A stretch of DNA of 64,000 nucleotides from Tachypleus tridentatus (GCF_004210375.1 NC_134830.1:63421576-63485575), one strand, 5' to 3'. Counted from the first letter of the stretch, positions 37,046 through 50,166 are shown. Numbers and translations: made by a program. The notes: generated from the sequence alone by a model not told the origin.

Positions 37046-37321
37046 TTGTTTGTTTTTGAATTTCGTGCAAAGCTACACCGTTGCTATCTGCACTAGCCAT
37101 CCTTACTTTAGGAGTGTAAGACCAGAGGGAATGCAGCTAGTCATCACCATCCACCGCTAACTCTTGGGCTACTCTTTTACCAACGAATAGTGGGATTGAC
37201 CGTCACATTATAACGCCCCCACGGCTGAAAGGACGAGCATAGTTGGTGTGATCGGGATTCGAACCCGCGACTCTCGAATTACGAGTCGAGTGCCTTAACC
37301 ACCTGGCCATGCTGGGCCAGC
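37046..37321 (-). mobile_element. Full-length SINE-A copy
   Basis: Minus-strand copy between perfect 12-bp duplications atctccagatga (37034-37045 and 37322-37333). Confidence 0.94.
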
Positions 37322-37333
37322 ATCTCCAGATGA

Positions 37334-39050
37334 ATTCAATGCGAATGTTTTGTTTTTATGTGTGGATGAAGTAACTCACTGATCTTAAATAGCATTTTTG
37401 AAAATCATCTGAACCAATCTGAGACAACAACAAATTGGAAAGAAGGTGAAATTAAATATCAGAATTGTCTGCTCTCGTGAAATTTTAGGCACACATCCTA
37501 ATACACAAAATGGAACACAATTACGAAAGACTTGCCCAGGAAAGACGATGGCAGAATAAGAGGAACAAAAAATAGTTGTTTCAATTGCCAGAAGTGAGTC
37601 ACTAGACCTTATGTGAGAAGCCATCTTGCTTTTACTAGTTTAGACTACCTAATCACTATAAACCACCAATACTGTTAAATCTATTTTATACAGCTTTTAT
37701 TTATTTGATGAATATTACCAGTGTCTAATGATTGTTTAAAGGCTGAAGTTTGATCTGATTACCTATTCGGACCTATCCATAAGATCTATTTTCTTCTTTT
37801 CATCGCTCTTCACTTGCCAGTTATAATGAGACAAATTCCACAACTATGACTTAGTAGAGATGATGAGAACAGAAGCCTATTTCCAACCATTGAGATTGGC
37901 TCGAGCCAAGCGGTAGTGGACGTTTTAGCTGTTCAAATTCTTCAGAACACTGCTTGGTTGATTTAAGAAAAGTATATTTCATTAAGTAGCCCTAGCTAAT
38001 CGACACATTCTTCACTTTTAAATAGATTTATCCTCATTGCAGTGCAGATATTTGTAAATAGACAGCCAGCCACATAATATAGTGTGTTCATTCTTAGTGT
38101 TCTCAAACTGAACCCTGAGGTGATAAACACCAATTCATTTTTACAGTTAACTTTATGAAGCAATGACCTCCATACTTCTATTATGTTAGAAAGTGTTTAG
38201 AATGAGCTCAAGCCAGCAGTTGGAAAGAATTTTGCCGTTCATTTAGTTCGGTCTAATTAGGAAAACTCGTCTGTCTATATTAATATATATCCTCACATAA
38301 ATATGCCGATATAAGTATCTTTTGATCCAGTGATTCGTAACATCATAAATGGTATACTTTTAACCATCTTACATTTATCAAGTCAAAGTTCCAATAATTG
38401 TGCTTCCATCGTCTAAGCAAACTAAAGTGTCCTCGCTATTTTTAGTGATTTCTAGACTATTGGGTAGTTTGTATGATAGAATTTCTACACTTTGATCAGT
38501 TTCGTGAAAAATGGTAAAAGGCACATTTTCTTGGAAAGTAGTTGTTTCACAAATTACAGTGTGTTGTTGGAAAGCTTTCAGTGGAATTTATTCAGTGAGT
38601 GTGATGATAACAATATATTTTCACCACAATATTTTACGTTTTGCAGTATTCTTTGTTATTAAGCCTCCTGCATATGTATAGCTGAAAAGCTCTTCTTTCG
38701 CTCTAAATTAAATGTTTTAAACTCACGGGTGAATAGGCCGCTTTTTCTGTGAAGAATGTTTTCTTCATCTCATTCATTATTGTGTTTTAGTTGTCCAAGA
38801 CATCTAAATATTTTCTGGACGGCTTATATTTGTAATATCTATTTGTAATGAAGCACATAAACATAATCAAAACAAGATTTTTGTTGCACCTTTAGCGGAA
38901 ACTTCTGTCAGACTGCATATCAAATGCTTGTTCTGAAAGCATTAAGGGTTACAAAATAATATATTCTACTGCCTCTTAGTGATTAAGGTCTAATTGTAAA
39001 TTATCTACGACTATCTGTCAGGACAGTCAGTTTCATAAGTTGGTTAGAAT
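37334..39050. other. 1.7 kb without recognised genes or elements
   Basis: No host exon or transposon was recognised on either strand. Confidence 0.5.
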
Positions 39051-40085
39051 TTGTTTGTTTGTTTTTTGAAATAAGGTTGCCCAATGGGCTACTTGCGCTC
39101 TCACGACTCAAAATAAAAGTTTTAATAAAACACTATAAATCTGCAAACTTTCGGTTGACCTATAAAAGTACATTAGATTAAGAGCAACCACCGTGGTGTG
39201 TGTAATGGTTGTTGCTAACTTCATTTTCTCTCTGTGGTCAGCAATTCTAATTAGGGATGTCTATTGTCTGAACTTTGGGAGGGGGTCTTTTTACCCATTA
39301 AGTGGCATTCAGATTGAAAAAAAAAATCGATTATTCTTAGATATGAAAAAAAAACAACTAGTAAGTAACATAACTCGTTGTTGTTTGTTATTAAGCACAA
39401 AACTGGTGGGGTATCGAAACCCATTTAGTAGCAGCGTAAGGGACGCAACATAAATTATATTATTAAACAAAATTAACCTATTATTACCACGTACTATTTT
39501 ACAAAATAATCAAAATTACATTTTAATATTATTAATAACTGATCCAATTTTTCTTCTAAAACGTTTACAAGCAATATACGAAAGAAAAAGATGTAACAAA
39601 ACTCTGCAGTTTAAAACTGACGCTTAATATGGTCTCTTTATAATTATCCCCCTTATCTGAAAGTGTTTCTGGACTGGCAATGATAAAAACCAGGTTTCAG
39701 TGTTCGTGGTGGGTAGAGCAATGATATCCCACTGTGTAGCTTTGTGTTTAACTTCAAAAACAACACGTTGTCTTTTAAGATTTTTACGTCACGTTACAGA
39801 TAGTATGCAACGTTTTACAAAATGTTTTAATTACTAAAATTACAAAAACATTCTTTAAAATAGCTTAATGCTGCTTTTATTTTTCACAGAGAAAATCTTA
39901 TACAAAAATTTCCATTCCTGGTAGCTCAGCAATCAGTTTGAGGACTTACATTGCTGAAATGTAAGTTTTTATTCCTGTGCGGATACAATTAAGATACTAC
40001 CTTGCGTAGATCTGTTTGTCTGTGAAAACTACACCGGTTTCTGGCGTTGTAAGTCCGCAGAAATACTGCTGTACCATGAGGGGGC
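39051..40085. mobile_element. Cluster of five SINE-C fragments
   Basis: Decayed or partial SINE-C pieces: 39051-39160 (minus, aggttgcccaatgggctact), 39379-39446 (minus, head and B-box side), 39650-39768 (plus, nearly full, gtgtagctttgtgtttaact), 39912-40005 (plus, head plus short tail) and 40018-40085 (minus, taagtccgcagaaatactgc). The spacers between them show nothing. Confidence 0.65.
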
Positions 40086-41924
40086 GTGCAGGTATATATT
40101 AAACAACAAACAAATTTTATTTCCATACGTGATTCTCTAAGAATTTATCCACTCCAATAAATAAATTTAAGAATGAGTTATACTAATTTTGGAGAATTCC
40201 ACCCGCATTACTAACGCCGTCGAGAGCAAACTGAATAAATAAAACTAGACCTGTTACAGTGATAAACTGTATATCACATTCACGAAGTTTTTCGCTCACC
40301 ATAGTGAATCTATATTGTTCAGGCATAACTGAATAACACGTGACAAATTGAATCATTATTTAAAAAGTTTTCTACTTTAGTATTCGGAACAAGCTAGTAG
40401 CATTAATGCTCAAAACCTATATAAATATAGATTCTCTATACTGAATTATAATCAACTAAAAATAGATATTATCTTTTAGTATTGAATTTTAAAGAGGGCG
40501 CTTAAGATATAAATACAAAGACACATCGTGATAATGTGGAAGAATGTTATTAGGTAAGAATTTGAGAAAGAAATCATAATCTTATACATTAATAGTACTT
40601 TAACATTTAATTAAAAACATTAAGTAGGAAGCTAATTGATAATTACAGTATCTGTTTGATATATACTTGTAGTTGAGCTGTAAATTAGTTTATTATTCCC
40701 ATTTTTTTGCCCCTTAATGTAATGCCAGAATTAATGTTGACACAGACAAGTTGTAACGCCATCTGTTAATTGGAGAAGTAAACATTTCAAGAAGTTTTTC
40801 TTTTCTCTGGTGCGTTGGTTATTTGCGACATGTTAAAAACATTTTTGTTTCATGTTAGTGGTAAATTTTCTAACTTCATTAAAATGTTAAACTCAATACA
40901 CTGTCGTTGTGCATGATATTGGTTAAAATTAAATAGGAAAAGTATTTCACATCAAGCTTTATTTACGTTATTAATAATAATTACGTTGTGTTATTTATAG
41001 CATTATTTATTAATTTTTATATTGTTGTCATAAAATAAATACAATAAGCAGGTACATGTTTTAAGCTGTGTTATGAAAAAACTCGTCAAATATCTTGACA
41101 CATGGGCATAGTGTAACTTATTTTGTCTCCATGTTAGAATTAAGATTGTACTTGATTGTTGACTTAGGATAAAAGTACTGCATTTACATTATTGCCAAGT
41201 TATAAAAGTATGGATGCAAGCCATTACTAATTAGTGATAGTAAGTTGATGTGAGACTGACAGAAAGTTCTTTAACTGACCCAAGCCTGTTGTGTAGCTGG
41301 ATTAACTTTAGTAAGTTTTGCTTGTAACACTAGAAACTCTTTATTTAAATATAATGAATTTATTTCAGTAAATCCCCCATAATATTAATGTTATAATGTA
41401 GCAAACTAATCTTAAGCCTAGGTATTCTTTTAGGCATTTTGTGTGGCTATATGTTTCTGATACTTGCAGATATTGATAAGCAATTTTCTGCTTTTTATAT
41501 TTTAGTTTGTATTAAATATGAAAATATTTCAGTTTACAGGAAATATGTTAATGTATTTACTAATTTAATACAAAGCACAAAGAAATAAAAATGACTTAAA
41601 TCTAAGAGAGAGAGAAAAAGAAGTCCATTGAGATTAGCCTTCACTCTCCATACTATGTAATAAATCCAAATTACATTAACACCTAGTTCAACAAGATCTT
41701 AAAATATTTCAAGCTAAATGCATATAATAACATGTAATTGTGTAATACTAACTAAAAATTATTTTGCTTGATAGGAAGTATACATCTTGGTTTACAAAAC
41801 TTAAATATGTAACCCTAATATTTAAGTTTTCTTAAATTTGTCTGTTTCATAATGCATATAGTCTATTCAGAGGAAATATCTCCAAATCTTTACTTGTTTG
41901 AACACTTGAATCAACTTGTTTCTA
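40086..41924. other. Spacer, nothing seen
   Basis: AT-rich DNA. The 5' UTR exon(s) and promoter of KDM1B are expected between here and 45549, but no sequence marks them. Confidence 0.45.
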
Positions 41925-42184
41925 GTTCTTCTATGTTCCAAAACTAACCCATAAGGGTAGATTGGAGCACTGGGCAAGTATCCAGTATGCTGGTGTATTT
42001 GGTACATTTCTAAATATTGTTTTTAAATTTTAATTGTTCAATCAGTACTTTTAATTCTTCTGTATTCTGAAACTAATTTTGAAGGACAGGTTGACCCACT
42101 GGAACACCATCCAATTGTCCAGTGGGCTGGTGCAATTGACACATTCCTAGAAATTGATTTTAAATTTTATTTATCAGTCAGTAA
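41925..42184. repeat. Diverged tandem duplication, two units of about 127 bp
   Basis: Unit 1 (about 41928-42052) and unit 2 (about 42055-42184) share, in order, ttcttctRt, aaactaa, ccagtRKgctggtg, acattYctaRaaattg and tttaaattttaatt-type blocks. Confidence 0.65.
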
Positions 42185-42691
42185 GCAGCATATGCTTTGC
42201 ATAGGCTGGTCTTTTAATGTTAACCATCTCTGATAAGTTTCTTATAATTCAAATTATTTGAACCACGTATAATTTTACTTGCCCATTTTTACATGATGAT
42301 AGACTTCCTTTTACAAGAAGATGAAGTCCTCACAATTAATTCTAGATGAAGCTTCAACAGAGCTTTATTCCAAGTTTCAGTGATCACCTTGGTCTGAAAG
42401 TTAAATTCCTGTAAACAGAACCAAGAATTCTCTATTTGTTTTTCCCTTGCTAGAAGTAAATACTCATCACAAATTATTTGAATATTATCAGAAATCACAT
42501 CTATGTGATTTTCTTCCTATGACAGAAATTACCTTTTGCATAAGAGATAATTGTTTTTCAAATTTTCATGACCCAAATGTTTAACTTTACATTTTTTAAT
42601 ATTAAAATTCATCTTCTGTATTACGGTGCACTAAGTAAAATTACCAGATCCTTTTAGATAACAGAAACATTCTCAGCAGAATTGGCTCTTC

Positions 42692-42812
42692 CTGCTCTCT
42701 AATGGCTTAATGGTAAGTGTGAAAATTTAAAATACTAAAAATTAGGTTTCAGTACCCATGACTGACACAGCACAGATTGCCCATTGTGTTGTTTTGTGCT
42801 TAAAAAGTAATA
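42692..42812 (+). mobile_element. SINE-C copy
   Basis: Plus-strand, diverged copy: head ctaatggcttaatggtaagt, B-box-like ggtttcagtaccc, tail cacagattgcccattgtgtt. Confidence 0.7.
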
Positions 42813-45549
42813 AAAAAATAAGCAGATTTTTTCTAGTATTTTATTGCCTTCAAAAATTTATAAAATATTACTCTTCAAGAAGTGACTTAGTGATTCAAGT
42901 CACTGAAGTGTTGGAAAAAAAACCCACAGAGAACAGTTAATTGACCTTTTATGACACTCTTATCAAAGGAGTTTTGAAATTTCTTATTTTTAACATTAAC
43001 CAGGATATCCATATTCAAAGAAATGTTTGAAGGATCAAAGGGAAGATAACTGTTTCCAAACTTTTATTCATGGTTATCAATCAAATGCAAAGCTTTTATG
43101 TGCTTTTTGAATAACAGGTTTCAAATCCTTGCCAACAAAAATTAGATATAGTAGACTTATAGTTTTCTAAATATCCCTTTTTAATTTAAAAAAAACTAAT
43201 TTTATTGGCAACCTTCCAATGACTGAGGATTTTTATAGTTTTATAAATGGTATAAAATGCCCAACTGGCAGTTTGCCAGTTCTTTTGTGTGTGTGTGTTT
43301 TTTTTTTTTATGAGTTTTATGTCGTGTCAGGATCTATTGTGTTACTTTCAAGAAGTTTCTCACTTTTTTTTTAACAGCTTTACCATTAGCAAAAATAAAA
43401 CTTAATGAAAAATCCTTCACATTTACAAAGAAATTGGTCATCCTGGGAATCAACCTCTCTTCCCCCTACAGTGGAAAACAGTATTGTACTAAATAATGGT
43501 GTTACACACTTACATAGTAAATCTCCCTTCAAAGATTAGCATTATTCTTGACTGTTTTTACATTTTATTGTAAATATTTGAAATAACTTCAGTTTCTTCA
43601 TTTTAAAACCTTAATTTACAGCAAACATCTAACACACAGAAAAATCACAATTTCCATGCTTAAAGCTCAGAAGTAGCTCTTTCTGCCTGGTTAAGAATTA
43701 TTCAGACCTGTCAAACTCCAATATGTGTATTTTCTTTAGTTCTTGCCACCAAACTATATATCTCTTTATAGCACCCTGAAGTTGATAGCATATTTTCATT
43801 CTTGTTTTCCTATGCACTATTCCACAATTTGTTTTTTAGTATGCTTAGTTATACAGTCATCTGCTCTACTTCACCATCAACAGCCAGTTATAAAAAGATA
43901 TTTGAAATAATAACTTATGTTTGATTTTTCTTGGTTCTTGACCCTCGACATCCCATTCCACACATTAAATCTAGTATTTTCCTCCCCTTCCAACAACAAT
44001 GTTGACTTGATTTTGTATTTATTTCCTTATTTCTATAATCTCCTAATCCAAAATGCATCTTTTAGTGCAATGAATAATTAAAATGTAATAATTTATAGTT
44101 ACTCATTTCAGAGTTTAGTATGTAAATGATTTCCACTTAAAAACACTAGGTGTTACATTTCAATACTTTTTTATTGATTTGGTTTTAAATAATCATTCAT
44201 TTGATTTTTTAACATTGTACAAATTCTGGTCATTCATGATTGCTTCTTTTACTGTATAATTCTGCAGTTTTTCTCAAAATTCTGACTTTTACTTTTCATC
44301 AGACAACCTTGTATGTTGAGCTGTGTTGATGATCAATATATGTACACCATTAAATAACAGAACTCTGTCTTCATCACCAATCAAGAATTTGTAGAGAGAG
44401 CTCTTGAAGAAGCTATTTCTGCTCTTTCTTACTTGCTCTAACTTAGATGAGAGATAAATTAATTTTATGGTGCATGATAAAATGATCCGTCAAACCTTAA
44501 TTTTGACCTCTGAATATATTAAGCATTTTGCAACTTTTTCATCTTTCCTTTAAAGTATCTAATTACTACTTTTTGTGAGATGCCTTCTCTACCCATTCCA
44601 GCTACTTTTAAACATATAATTTTCTCTACAAGTGAGTTTTCTTGTCATCACAGATTATTTTGCCCTTCTATCTGAGGTTTGGAAAACAAGGCTTCATAAG
44701 TGTGAGTTTGGCTGTGAATTCTTCATAAATTGTTTTTAAATCAATAGTATATCTGTATTCTCTGAATCCTGTTTTTCTAATATGGCTTTTAGTGTTTGGA
44801 AAATTATTCAGTACTTGAAAACCGTTGTTTATTATGATTAGTGACTTGAGCTTTACACTTCTAATTCTTCTACATGTATTTGACCCAAAGAAAAAATGTA
44901 ATGATTTTACACAACCATAATTGATTTTACTCTGACATATGTGGCTTAGAACAAAGCTGCCACTCATACAAATAGATACTTTCAATTTTCCTGCAGAATT
45001 AGTAGGACGTAAATGTACTTAACATTGTAGCTAGATGTTAAGGGCTCAGAATTTGTTCTTGTGCTTCTTGTCTAATAGTGTATTGCTAGTTACATTTTAA
45101 AGGTAACTATTCTTCTCAGTTTAATTTAGAACCAACTAAAAGTTTTTAAATTTTAGATGTCATTTATTTGTCAAACACCTAAGGAAATGTAAACATAGAA
45201 TGCTTTTATTGTCACTTATTATAACATTATTTTTTAACTTGTACTTTCCAAGTATGGTTTGTCCCATGAGCCTTCAAACATTTTTATATTTAAATAGTAT
45301 GCAGTAAAACAAATGCATGTATGATGTTTTGCAACAGTAAGGAGAGAGAGTCAACTGCTTGTGACTTGGTAACTCAGTTCATAAAAGCAACATTTCCAAA
45401 CCACTAATATGAGAATGTAATTCTGGGTTCAAGCCTCATTAATAACACATTGCTTTTCACCTATTTCTAATCATTACAATATTATGTCTTTGAAGAAAGA
45501 AACCTGTGTACTTAAATGTTAATTAATCTGTATTTTCATTTTTTGACAG
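42813..45549. other. KDM1B: 2.7 kb upstream of the first coding exon of KDM1B, nothing firmly recognised
   Basis: Probably 5' UTR intron, because a splice acceptor precedes the first coding exon at 45550. An unassigned minus-strand open frame of 105 codons (44985-44668) has no family resemblance, and I treat it as chance or old repeat sequence. Confidence 0.45.
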
Positions 45550-46137
45550 CCCTGTGCATGCATAAATGATGAACAAAGTTCCACAGTCAAACCCCCAAAA
45601 TCCAAGACAGAAAGTTCAAGGAAACTTAGAAAATAAAGAAACAACACCAGCAGTTAAAAATCACATAAGTTGTAGTGGAGATGGAAAGAATATTACTCCA
45701 CAGATATCAGATGTTACTAGCAATGGAGAAATGTCATTTTCTGTAGCAAAAAAAGAATCTTTGACCAACAATCAACTTTCAGAAAAATGTGAAATTAAAA
45801 GTCCCCATACAACATCTAGTGAGGAATTAGGAAAAAATAATGGATCAGTTTCACATTCTGAGAGCTCTGCACGTTTGAATTCAGTTACAGTTGGGACCAG
45901 CCAATCAATGAGTAAGTCATCTGAGGAAAACCTGTCTTTGATTTCTACATCTAAAAAAGTTGCAGGAAAAAGGAAGAGAGAAATTATGGTAGCTCAGAGG
46001 TCTTCATCCCGACAAATTAAGAGGAAAAGTTTTGATGATGAAAATTCAACTGCTTCTCTATATAAACATCACAGGAAATGTGACAAGGCAGGATGTGATG
46101 CTGAAATTCCTATTTGTTTTGCTTCTGCTGCCAGAAG
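45550..46137 (+). CDS. KDM1B: KDM1B/LSD2 histone demethylase, first coding exon (N-terminus and start of zinc finger)
   Basis: KDM1B is a nuclear FAD-dependent amine oxidase that removes mono- and dimethyl marks from histone H3 lysine 4. The acceptor tttgacag ends at 45549; coding starts at ATG 45566 (a second ATG follows at once). The exon encodes a 170-residue low-complexity, Ser/Asn/Lys-rich region with a basic stretch (KKVAGKRKRE, then RQIKRKS), likely for nuclear import. It then reads HRKCDKAGC and IPICFASAARR, the first three ligands of the LSD2 C4H2C2 zinc finger. The donor is aag/gtacat at 46138, phase 2. The N-terminus is longer than in the human protein, where this finger starts near residue 53. 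A tiny uORF overlaps the start (see findings). Confidence 0.93.
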
Positions 46138-46489
46138 GTACATTAAAGTAGTCTCTTGTTAGTTCATGTTGTAACAGAAATGGTTCATGTATACATCTTT
46201 ATTGTGACTTGTAAGAATCTATGGTTTAAGTATATGGTGTTGTAAAGCAATATTGTGTGTTCAACATGTGTAATGAATCTGAACTCGCACATCAGTAGTT
46301 TATTAAAAGTTGGGTTTTAATCATTTCTTTTCATGTAGAAACATTTAAATTCTCTATTATTATGAACTAAATGATATATACTACAAAAGCATTTTATTTG
46401 CTTCATGTAAAATGTATTTCCTTGCAAGCAAAATGTAGTAGACTGAACATTTCATTCTTATTAGCATTAATGTGATTTATCTCCAAGCT
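46138..46489. other. Start of the 11-kb first coding intron of KDM1B, nothing seen
   Basis: The intron runs from 46138 to 57142 and hosts the elements listed next. Confidence 0.7.
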
Positions 46490-46756
46490 GCCCCGACATG
46501 GCTAGGTGGTTAGGGTGCTCGAGTTGTAATCTGAGGGTTGCAGGTTTGAATCCCCAACCCACCAGACATGCTCACAGTTTCAGTCATGGGGCCATTATGT
46601 AACAGTCAATCCCATTATTTGTTGGTAAAAGAGTAGTCCAAGAATTTGCAGTGGGTGGTGATGACTAGTTGCCTTCCCTTTAGTTTTACACTGCTAAATT
46701 AAGGAAGGCTAGTGCAACTAGCCCTCATGTAGCTTTGTGCAAAATTCAAAAACAAT
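46490..46756 (+). mobile_element. SINE-A copy in the KDM1B intron
   Basis: Nearly full-length plus-strand copy, moderately diverged: head gccccgacatggctaggtgg, B-box ggtttgaatcc, body and caaaattcaaaaac tail. Confidence 0.9.
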
Positions 46757-47080
46757 CAGTCCTCAAACATAAAATGAATGGTGATATGTATACAAAGCTT
46801 AGCAAATAAAACAGCAACTCTAGTAGGCTTACAGTAGCTGTTGAGCAAACATGTATGAATGCTACTAACTGACCTTAAGATATAAAACAATTTTTAAAAA
46901 CAAAAGTACCATAGTTCCAATATATCGGAATTAGTCCAAAAATTGGAAGGATGAATAAATGTGATTAGTGAAAATCAACAGTTATTTTCTCTTATCATGC
47001 ATGTTTAAAAGGTAATCAAATGTTATTTTTCAGATTTAGAAATAATTTTATTAGCTATGTTTTTTATGTTGTAATTTAGA

Positions 47081-47410
47081 TGTTAGCTAGAGCATACAAG
47101 AGGTATGTCACATAATGATCTGTAAGTCCTAAAATGTTCAGGAGTATTAATGTTTGAGAGGCTTTGTGAAATATTTAAAATAATGATTAGGCTATAAATA
47201 CAGGCGAGTCAATCAGGTGTTTTTTGTAGTGTAGTGCAGATAGCATAACTGTAAACATAAGCCTACAACAAGTTACAAAGTGTATAAGTAAATTAAGAAA
47301 TGTTACACAAGAGAAAATTAAACTAATTTGTTGTTGTCACATGAGCTGGACGTTGAATAATTTTCACCAAATAATTTAAAAGAAAGTGCCAATGTAAAAA
47401 CAATATTACA
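47081..47410 (+). repeat. Probable 5' LTR of the Gypsy-like remnant
   Basis: Begins tgttagctagag and ends attaca. It has a TATA-like ggctataaatacagg at about 47188-47203, plausible as the LTR promoter. Similar to the block starting at 50984. Confidence 0.6.
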
Positions 47411-47499
47411 ATATTTGTGCCAGAAGTGGGATTATTTTGGTGAAAATATAAATTCAAATGTAAAGGTGGGAACATCAAATCAAGGATTAAAAATGAAGC

Positions 47500-48480
47500 T
47501 TTATTTGAGATGATGAAATTATTAAGACAAGCTTTACGAGGAAAAGACAGAAAACTAAAAAAAAAGACCAGAAAGAATGGGACAGAAAATTAAAAGAAAA
47601 CAAAGTTAAGAAGACTTTTTGTTTTTTACAGGAAATTAAGAAAAAATCAATTGGCAAGTGGTAGAAATTTATGAGGGAGACCTACAGGAGAGAGACATGC
47701 TATTTAAGGTGTAACTAAAAAATAATGACAAAACTATTGCTAAGAAGTTTGAAGATATACAGAAACACATCAACAAGGTAAAGAGAGGTTGTGATGGAGG
47801 GAGAAAGACATCAGTTGGATAGAAAATAAGAATAATACAGCTTAAAAATGAACAGTTAAATACAAAGGTTAAGCTAGCTACACCTCTTTCTGTATTCACT
47901 CATTTCAGCCTAGATTACCATCAACTATCAACTATAAATTTGGACTAAGATAATATATTTATGCTACCCTTATTATTACTAGTACTATACCATCTGATGC
48001 TGGAGGATTTTTCTGGACTTACTCTAGACATGACACTCCCAGATGTTCCAGAATTTAGCAAGCCAGTTCAATATTGGCTACTAGAGAAACTGACAAAAGA
48101 TGAGGATAAATTACCATTGGAGTCATAACAAGCTCAGTTTGAAATCATTTCCAAAGTAAACAGTTGGAGTAATGAACAAAAAGAGACCCATCTGTCAGAT
48201 GGAAAGAGCTAGCTTTAACAACATTAAGTAGCCTTCCAGCCAAAAACCACAACTATTAAGCTTTGATATCTACCTTATCCAACAAGCTTGAAGAATTGCA
48301 TCAAAAAGAAGTATCCAAAGCAAAATTCTAAAATAGGGTACAGAGAAAATAACAGGTCTTAACGTAACTTTTGAAAAGCTTGCCCAATTACTTTATCCAG
48401 ATGCATAATATGAAATGGTGCTTTGCTGGCACATGACCAACATACAGATTCCATAATAGATATAAATACTTGGTAACTCC
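47500..48480 (+). pseudogene. Gypsy-like gag remnant
   Basis: A Lys/Glu-rich, coiled-coil-like N-terminal part (ALFEMMKLLRQALRGKDRKL, 47495-47560) is followed by LPDVPEFSKP, AQFEIISKVNSWSNEQKETH (48131-48192), LSSLPAKNHNY and LSNKLEELHQKEVSKAKF. These match the capsid region of Gypsy/Mag-type gag (Q-F-E/T-x-x-x-x-x-x-W-x-x-x-x-K-A). Several stops and frameshifts. It would have formed the particle shell. Confidence 0.7.
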
Positions 48481-48600
48481 TGTTTAGTGCTGTCTCTTTT
48501 AGTGTTTCCATTTTAAAGTGGTTTTCATACTAGGAAACTTTTTAAATAGCAATTTTTGAAAAAGAAAATGAGGCTCTTTAATGCAGGCAAAAGATAAGCT

Positions 48601-49919
48601 TGGCTCCCACAATTAACCACCCTATTCCTTTTCAGATGTCATATGTTGGCTCCCACAATTAACCACCCTATTCCTTTTCAGATGTCATATGTTGGCTCCC
48701 ACAATTAACCACCCTATTCCTTTTCAGATGTCATATGTTGGCTCCCACAATTAACCACCCTATTCCTTTTCAGATGTCATATGTTGGCTCCCACAATTAA
48801 CCACCCTATTCCTTTTCAGATGTCATATGTTGGCTCCCACAATTAACCACCCTATTCCTTTTCAGATGTCATATGTTGGCTCCACAATTAACCACCCTAT
48901 TCCTTTTCAGATGTCATATGTTGGCTCCACAATTAACCACCCTATTCCTTTTCAGATGTCATATGTTGGCTCCACAATTAACCACCCTATTCCTTTTCAG
49001 ATGTCATATGTTGGCTCCACAATTAACCACCCTATTCCTTTTCAGATGTCATATGTTGGTTCCACAATTAACCACCCTATTCCTTTTCAGATGTCATATG
49101 TTGGTTCCACAATTAACCACCCTATTCCTTTTCAGATGTCATATGTTGAAACCACAATTAACCACCCTATTCCTTTTCAGATGTCATATGTTGGCTCCCA
49201 CAATTAACCACCCTATTCCTTTTCAGATGTCATATGTTGGCTCCACAATTAACCACCCTATTCCTTTTCAGATGTCATATGTTGGCTCCACAATTAACCA
49301 CCCTATTCCTTTTCAGATGTCATATGTTGGCTCCCACAATTAACCACCCTATTCCTTTTCAGATGTCATATGTTGGCTCCCACAATTAACCACCCTATTC
49401 CTTTTCAGATGTCATATGTTGGCTCCCACAATTAACCACCCTATTCCTTTTCAGATGTCATATGTTGGTTCCACAATTAACCACCCTATTCCTTTTCAGA
49501 TGTCATATGTTGGTTCCACAATTAACCACCCTATTCCTTTTCAGATGTCATATGTTGGCTCCCACAATTAACCACCCTATTCCTTTTCAGATGTCATATG
49601 TTGGCTCCACAATTAACCACCCTATTCCTTTTCAGATGTCATATGTTGGCTCCACAATTAACCACTTTATTCCTTTTCAGATGTCATATGTTGGTTCCAC
49701 AATTAACCACCCTATTCCTTTTCAGATGTCATATGTTGGCTCCCACAATTAACCACCCTATTCCTTTTCAGATGTCATATGTTGGCTCCCACAATTAACC
49801 ACCCTATTCCTTTTCAGATGTCATATGTTGGCTCCCACAATTAACCACCCTATTCCTTTTCAAATGTCATATGTTGGCTCCCACAATTAACCACCCTATT
49901 CCTTTTCAGATGTCATATG
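48601..49919. repeat. 45/46-bp minisatellite, 29 tandem copies
   Basis: Unit: ttggctcccacaattaacca, then ccctattccttttcag, then atgtcatatg. Units with ctcccac are 46 bp, those with ctccac or ttccac are 45 bp. Runs of 45-bp units keep one frame and give artefactual 15-residue repeat frames (48827-49207 and others). Every unit but one holds a pyrimidine-rich tract followed by CAG/ATG, the form of a 3' splice site; the 28th has CAA. One unit has cactttatt in place of caccctatt and one has gaaacc at its start. It lies within the Gypsy-like remnant in the KDM1B intron. Confidence 0.97.
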
Positions 49920-50166
49920 TTTACCTCATGGTATCTTTGTTCTAGGCAGCTGCACAAACATGAGATGTGCCATATGCTTAGTTTGTTTCATAGTTACATT
50001 TTTTTATGATCTATATACTGGTGTGCTCTTATTTTCACATTTATTTAATGTTTTATATGCAGTAGTGTACATGGTTCTGATGTGGTGTAATCTCCAATGT
50101 GTATGTTTCCTCTTCATTCAGATGTCACACTCTTTGAGTCTTTCTTTAGATGCTTTCTGGGTGTGA

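Noticed and set aside
44668..44985. 105-codon minus-strand open frame
   Set aside because: No recognisable domain, no splice or start support, and composition like the surrounding AT-rich DNA.
48827..49798. Four overlapping 15-residue-repeat proteins in the 45/46-bp array
   Set aside because: They are frames of a minisatellite inside an LTR remnant and an intron, and frames break wherever a 46-bp unit occurs.
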